Below the pieces are notes generated by a model. It made no database searches. It saw nothing but the letters and a program-made list of their open reading frames with translations, and was not told the origin of the DNA. A program made the position numbers and the translations under genes. From Planctomycetaceae bacterium (GTDB lineage: Bacteria > Planctomycetota > Planctomycetia > Planctomycetales > Planctomycetaceae): a DNA stretch of 44,184 bases. The stretch covers positions 1 to 44,184 of the forward strand of contig JAJDEJ010000052.1 in NCBI GenBank assembly GCA_029259815.1, written 5' to 3'. Shown one piece after another: positions 41,829 through 44,184 of this stretch. Numbering within the stretch: position 1 is the first letter of the stretch; every line of letters starts with the position of its first letter.

Positions 41829-43253
41829 CTATGAGAAAATGTCATGCACCACGCGTCCTTCGATATCCGTGAGTCGGAAGTCGCGGCCGGCGTAGCGGTA
41901 GGTCAGACGTTCATGATCGAGGCCCAGAGCGTGCAGCAGCGTAGCGTGCAAATCGTGCATATGGACTTTGTCGACGATTGCTTCGTGTCCGAACTCGTCG
42001 GTTTCGCCGTAGGCAAAGCCCGGCTTGACGCCGCCACCCGCGAGGAAGTGCGTGAAGCCTTTGGGATTGTGATCGCGACCATCAGAGTTCTGGGCGAAGG
42101 GGTTGCGACCGAACTCGCCGCCCCACCAGACGAGCGTGTCCTCCAACAGGCCGCGTGCTTTCAAGTCAGCGAGTAGCCCGGCGACCGGCTTGTCAGATGC
42201 CTTCGCGTGAACCGCATGGAGTGGCATTTTTGAGTGTTGATCCCAGCGGGGATTATTGCCGTTGTCGGCGTAGTTAATCTGGATGTATCTGACGCCGCGC
42301 TCTGCCATGCGGCGGCCGAGCAGGCACTGGCGACCAAAGTCGTCCGTCTCCTTCTCGCCGATGCCGTACATCGCCTGTGTGGCGGCAGACTCCTGGGACA
42401 AATCCATGATTCCCGGTGCGTGCATCTGCATCCGCCAGGCGAGTTCAAACGAGCTCAACACGGCACGTTGTCGATCATCCGCATCATCGCCCAACTGTGC
42501 CCGGTTGAGACCTTGCAGCAATTCAAATTGCCGTTGTTGCTCGTCGTGAGACAAACGTGGGTTGGTGAGATGCCGAATGCGAGCTTCGGTCATCGGCTGT
42601 GCCGCACGTCCGATGGCTGTTCCTTGATAGTGAGCCGGCAGAAACGCATTCGCATAGTTGCGAGGCCCACCATTGGCTGAGGATGGGGCGATGGTGATGA
42701 ACCCCGGCAGGTTTTGATTCTCCGTGCCCAGACCGTACGTAATCCACGCTCCCATCGAGGGTCGAATGAGGTTGGTTGCCCCCGTGTGCAGGAACAGTGT
42801 GCTCGGCCCGTGCGCGACACCGTTTGTGTGCAGACTGTGCATGAAGCAGAGGCCGTCCACGTGCTTGGCGATGTGCGGGAACAGGTCGCTCACCCACTGT
42901 CCACACTCACCGTACTGACGAAACTTCCACAACGGCTGCATGACCCGATGCTTCTTGACCGCTCCCGTGTTGGCGAGTACCCGGGCATCACGGAACTCGT
43001 ACTCCTTGCCGTCGTCCTGAATGAGTCGCGGCTTGTAGTCGAACGAATCAACCTGCGACGGACCGCCTTGCATGAAGATGAAGATGATCCGTTTTGCTCG
43101 TGCGGTCAGCATGGGGGCGAGAGGAGCCAACGGATTCGTCTGCTCGATGGGTTCAGCAGACGACTGATCAGCACACAACCCTGCCAGTGCAAGCGAACCG
43201 AATCCGCACGCAGCAGACTCGAGCAAACGGCGGCGATTGAGGGTGTCAGTCAT
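41829..43253 (-). CDS. DUF1501 family protein
   Basis: Protein of 474 residues, of the planctomycete-rich DUF1501 family in the alkaline phosphatase-like (sulfatase-like) superfamily. An N-terminal RRRLLESAACGFGSLALAG (7-25) looks like a twin-arginine or Sec signal. The core has KRIIFIFMQGGPSQVDSFDY (about 54-73), VRYIQINYADNGNNPRWDQH (about 315) and VWWGGEFGRNPFAQNSDGRD (about 370). DUF1501 genes are regularly paired with DUF1549/DUF1553 genes, and the partner ends 134 bp upstream on this strand. The function is not known; secretion or polymer processing is inferred. Confidence 0.93.
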   Translation of the reverse strand: MTDTLNRRRLLESAACGFGSLALAGLCADQSSAEPIEQTNPLAPLAPMLTARAKRIIFIFMQGGPSQVDSFDYKPRLIQDDGKEYEFRDARVLANTGAVKKHRVMQPLWKFRQYGECGQWVSDLFPHIAKHVDGLCFMHSLHTNGVAHGPSTLFLHTGATNLIRPSMGAWITYGLGTENQNLPGFITIAPSSANGGPRNYANAFLPAHYQGTAIGRAAQPMTEARIRHLTNPRLSHDEQQRQFELLQGLNRAQLGDDADDRQRAVLSSFELAWRMQMHAPGIMDLSQESAATQAMYGIGEKETDDFGRQCLLGRRMAERGVRYIQINYADNGNNPRWDQHSKMPLHAVHAKASDKPVAGLLADLKARGLLEDTLVWWGGEFGRNPFAQNSDGRDHNPKGFTHFLAGGGVKPGFAYGETDEFGHEAIVDKVHMHDLHATLLHALGLDHERLTYRYAGRDFRLTDIEGRVVHDIFS

Positions 43254-43282
43254 GAATCAGTTTGAATATTCCTAGTGGCCGT

Positions 43283-43352
43283 CGGACGGGTTTTTAACCT
43301 GTCCGTATTTCTCGGAGATGAGATGGGCGATGGACGGGTCGGAAACCCGTCC
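43283..43352. repeat. Two GACGGGTT-type hairpins between DUF1553 and DUF1501
   Basis: CGGACGGGTT-TTT-AACCTGTCCG (43283-43305, one mismatch) and GGACGGGT-CGGAA-ACCCGTCC (43332-43352, perfect 8-bp stem) are two related hairpins 26 bp apart in the gap between the two genes. They may slow or stabilise the shared transcript. They belong to a kind of GGACGGGT repeat common in planctomycete intergenic DNA. Confidence 0.7.
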
Positions 43353-43387
43353 TACAAGTTTTGAAACTGCTTTATTGAGTCTCGCAA

Positions 43388-44184
43388 CTACTCCACGTAC
43401 CGAAAATCAAGGCTGGCTATTACCGCCTGGAATAAGCTCGTCCATCGGGATCGACGAGCTTCCTCATTGGGCGGACCCTCAGCGGCGAGGAACGTCCGAG
43501 CAAGTTGGGCCTCCTCGGTGGTGGGCGGTCGTCCCAAGGCTCGATGATACAGCAAGCTCAGTCGCTGGTCATCGTCGATCTCCGAATCCGCCAACAACCG
43601 CTCCGCCGCGAGGCTCGCCTGCTCGATCACGAACGGGCTGTTTATCATCAGTAATGCCTGTGTCGATAGCGTACTGACGTTACGACGTCCGGTGGACAAA
43701 TTGGGATCCGGGAAATCGAACACGGTGAACAGGTCGGGCAGCCGATTGCGGAACACGGGCAGGTAGACCGCCCGGCGGCCGACGTCGAACTCGTAGCCGT
43801 ATTCGGACGTCGTGTCAGATCGAATCGTGTCGCCGCCGATCGATTCGTCCAGTGTCCCGCTGAGGGACAGGATGGCATCATAGATCGCCTCTGCCTCCAG
43901 CCGCTGTCGGCGGTGATGCGAAAGTAGCCGATTCTCCGGGTCGTTGGCCACTGCCGTGGGTGAGGCAACGCTCGACAGTCGATAGGCCCGTGAGAGCATG
44001 ATCTCCCGGATGAGAGACTTCACCGACCATCCACGGTCGACGAACGTGAGGGCCAGATGATCCAACAATTCGGGATGTGAAGGCTTCTCTCCGGCCACAC
44101 CGAAGTTGTCGACCGTGCGCACCAGGCCGACGCCAAACAGCTGTTGCCAGATGCGATTGACGGCCACCCGTGCTGTCAGCGGAT
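43388..44184 (-). CDS. DUF1553 (and probably DUF1549) protein, C-terminal part
   Basis: The C-terminal 265 residues of a larger protein; the frame is open to the right edge of the window (PLTARVAVNRIWQQLFG at the edge, which belongs to the family). DUF1553 signatures: NRIWQQLFGVGLVRTVDNFG, GWSVKSLIREIMLSRAYRLS, NRLLSHHRRQRLEAEAIYDA and NVSTLSTQALLMINSPFVIE. The missing N-terminus in such proteins normally contains a signal peptide, a CxxCH cytochrome domain and DUF1549. It lies upstream of a DUF1501 gene on the same strand, the usual paired arrangement. Confidence 0.92.
   Translation of the reverse strand, partial: PLTARVAVNRIWQQLFGVGLVRTVDNFGVAGEKPSHPELLDHLALTFVDRGWSVKSLIREIMLSRAYRLSSVASPTAVANDPENRLLSHHRRQRLEAEAIYDAILSLSGTLDESIGGDTIRSDTTSEYGYEFDVGRRAVYLPVFRNRLPDLFTVFDFPDPNLSTGRRNVSTLSTQALLMINSPFVIEQASLAAERLLADSEIDDDQRLSLLYHRALGRPPTTEEAQLARTFLAAEGPPNEEARRSRWTSLFQAVIASLDFRYVE

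Noticed and set aside
1..44184. tRNA, rRNA, CRISPR array, prophage or defence system
   Set aside because: No tRNA cloverleaf with a TTC loop, no spaced direct-repeat array, and no phage or nuclease/methylase gene cluster was recognised; the repeats found are palindromic and not regularly spaced.

Overview
The window is chromosomal DNA from a planctomycete, most likely family Planctomycetaceae or a close relative. The evidence is the gene content: a DUF1501/DUF1553 pair, a formylglycine-type sulfatase, planctomycete-type CxxCH cytochrome domains fused to WD40, HEAT or beta-propeller modules, a PEP-CTERM protein, and dispersed palindromic intergenic repeats. GC content looks moderate (mid-50s percent). 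No tRNA, rRNA, CRISPR array or prophage was seen. The left edge holds the 5' part of an IS1380-type transposase.

Region 1 (0.4-14.3 kb) is an acyl-CoA catabolic island with its own electron-transfer chain. On the minus strand, reading leftward from a TetR regulator, are etfB, etfA, a membrane Fe-S ETF:quinone oxidoreductase, two acyl-CoA dehydrogenases (ACADs) and an SDR. Reading rightward across a shared promoter region that carries a TetR-type palindrome are a histidine phosphatase, an ACAD with the ACAD10/11-type DGPDEVH motif, an APH-family small-molecule kinase and an HSDL2-like SDR. A convergent quinone-reductase-like gene closes the island. The kinase plus ACAD pair is the split bacterial form of the mammalian ACAD10/ACAD11 fusion and resembles the LvaA/LvaC pair of levulinate catabolism, so I infer a route for 4-hydroxyacyl-CoA (or related hydroxyacyl) substrates. 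The ETF and its quinone oxidoreductase would take electrons from the ACADs to the membrane.

Region 2 (14.9-22.8 kb) is housekeeping: serine acetyltransferase, an SRP RNA on the minus strand, dnaX-ybaB-recR-rpoN, a PEP-CTERM protein and a QueD-like enzyme. Region 3 (22.8-31.1 kb, minus) encodes exported planctomycete proteins: a cytochrome/WD40 protein, a one-TM protein of unknown function, a HEAT-like/CxxCH protein and an SGNH/beta-propeller protein. The last two look like the halves of a protein that is commonly a single chain. Region 4 (31.4-36.6 kb, plus) is a TetR-regulated RND efflux operon with a promoter/operator directly on the start codon. Region 5 (36.9-40.1 kb, plus) has mannose-1-phosphate guanylyltransferase, RuvX and a GlmU-like nucleotidyltransferase. 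Region 6 (40.2-44.2 kb, minus) is sulfatase, DUF1501 and a partial DUF1553.

Intergenic space carries several inverted-repeat families: a GTGGC...GCCAC family with three copies between 10.7 and 13.2 kb, one of them enclosed by MITE-like terminal repeats; a TTCGCAAGAA family at 1.25 and 41.7 kb; and a CGACGGC/GCCGTCG hairpin at 12.9 and 40.1 kb.
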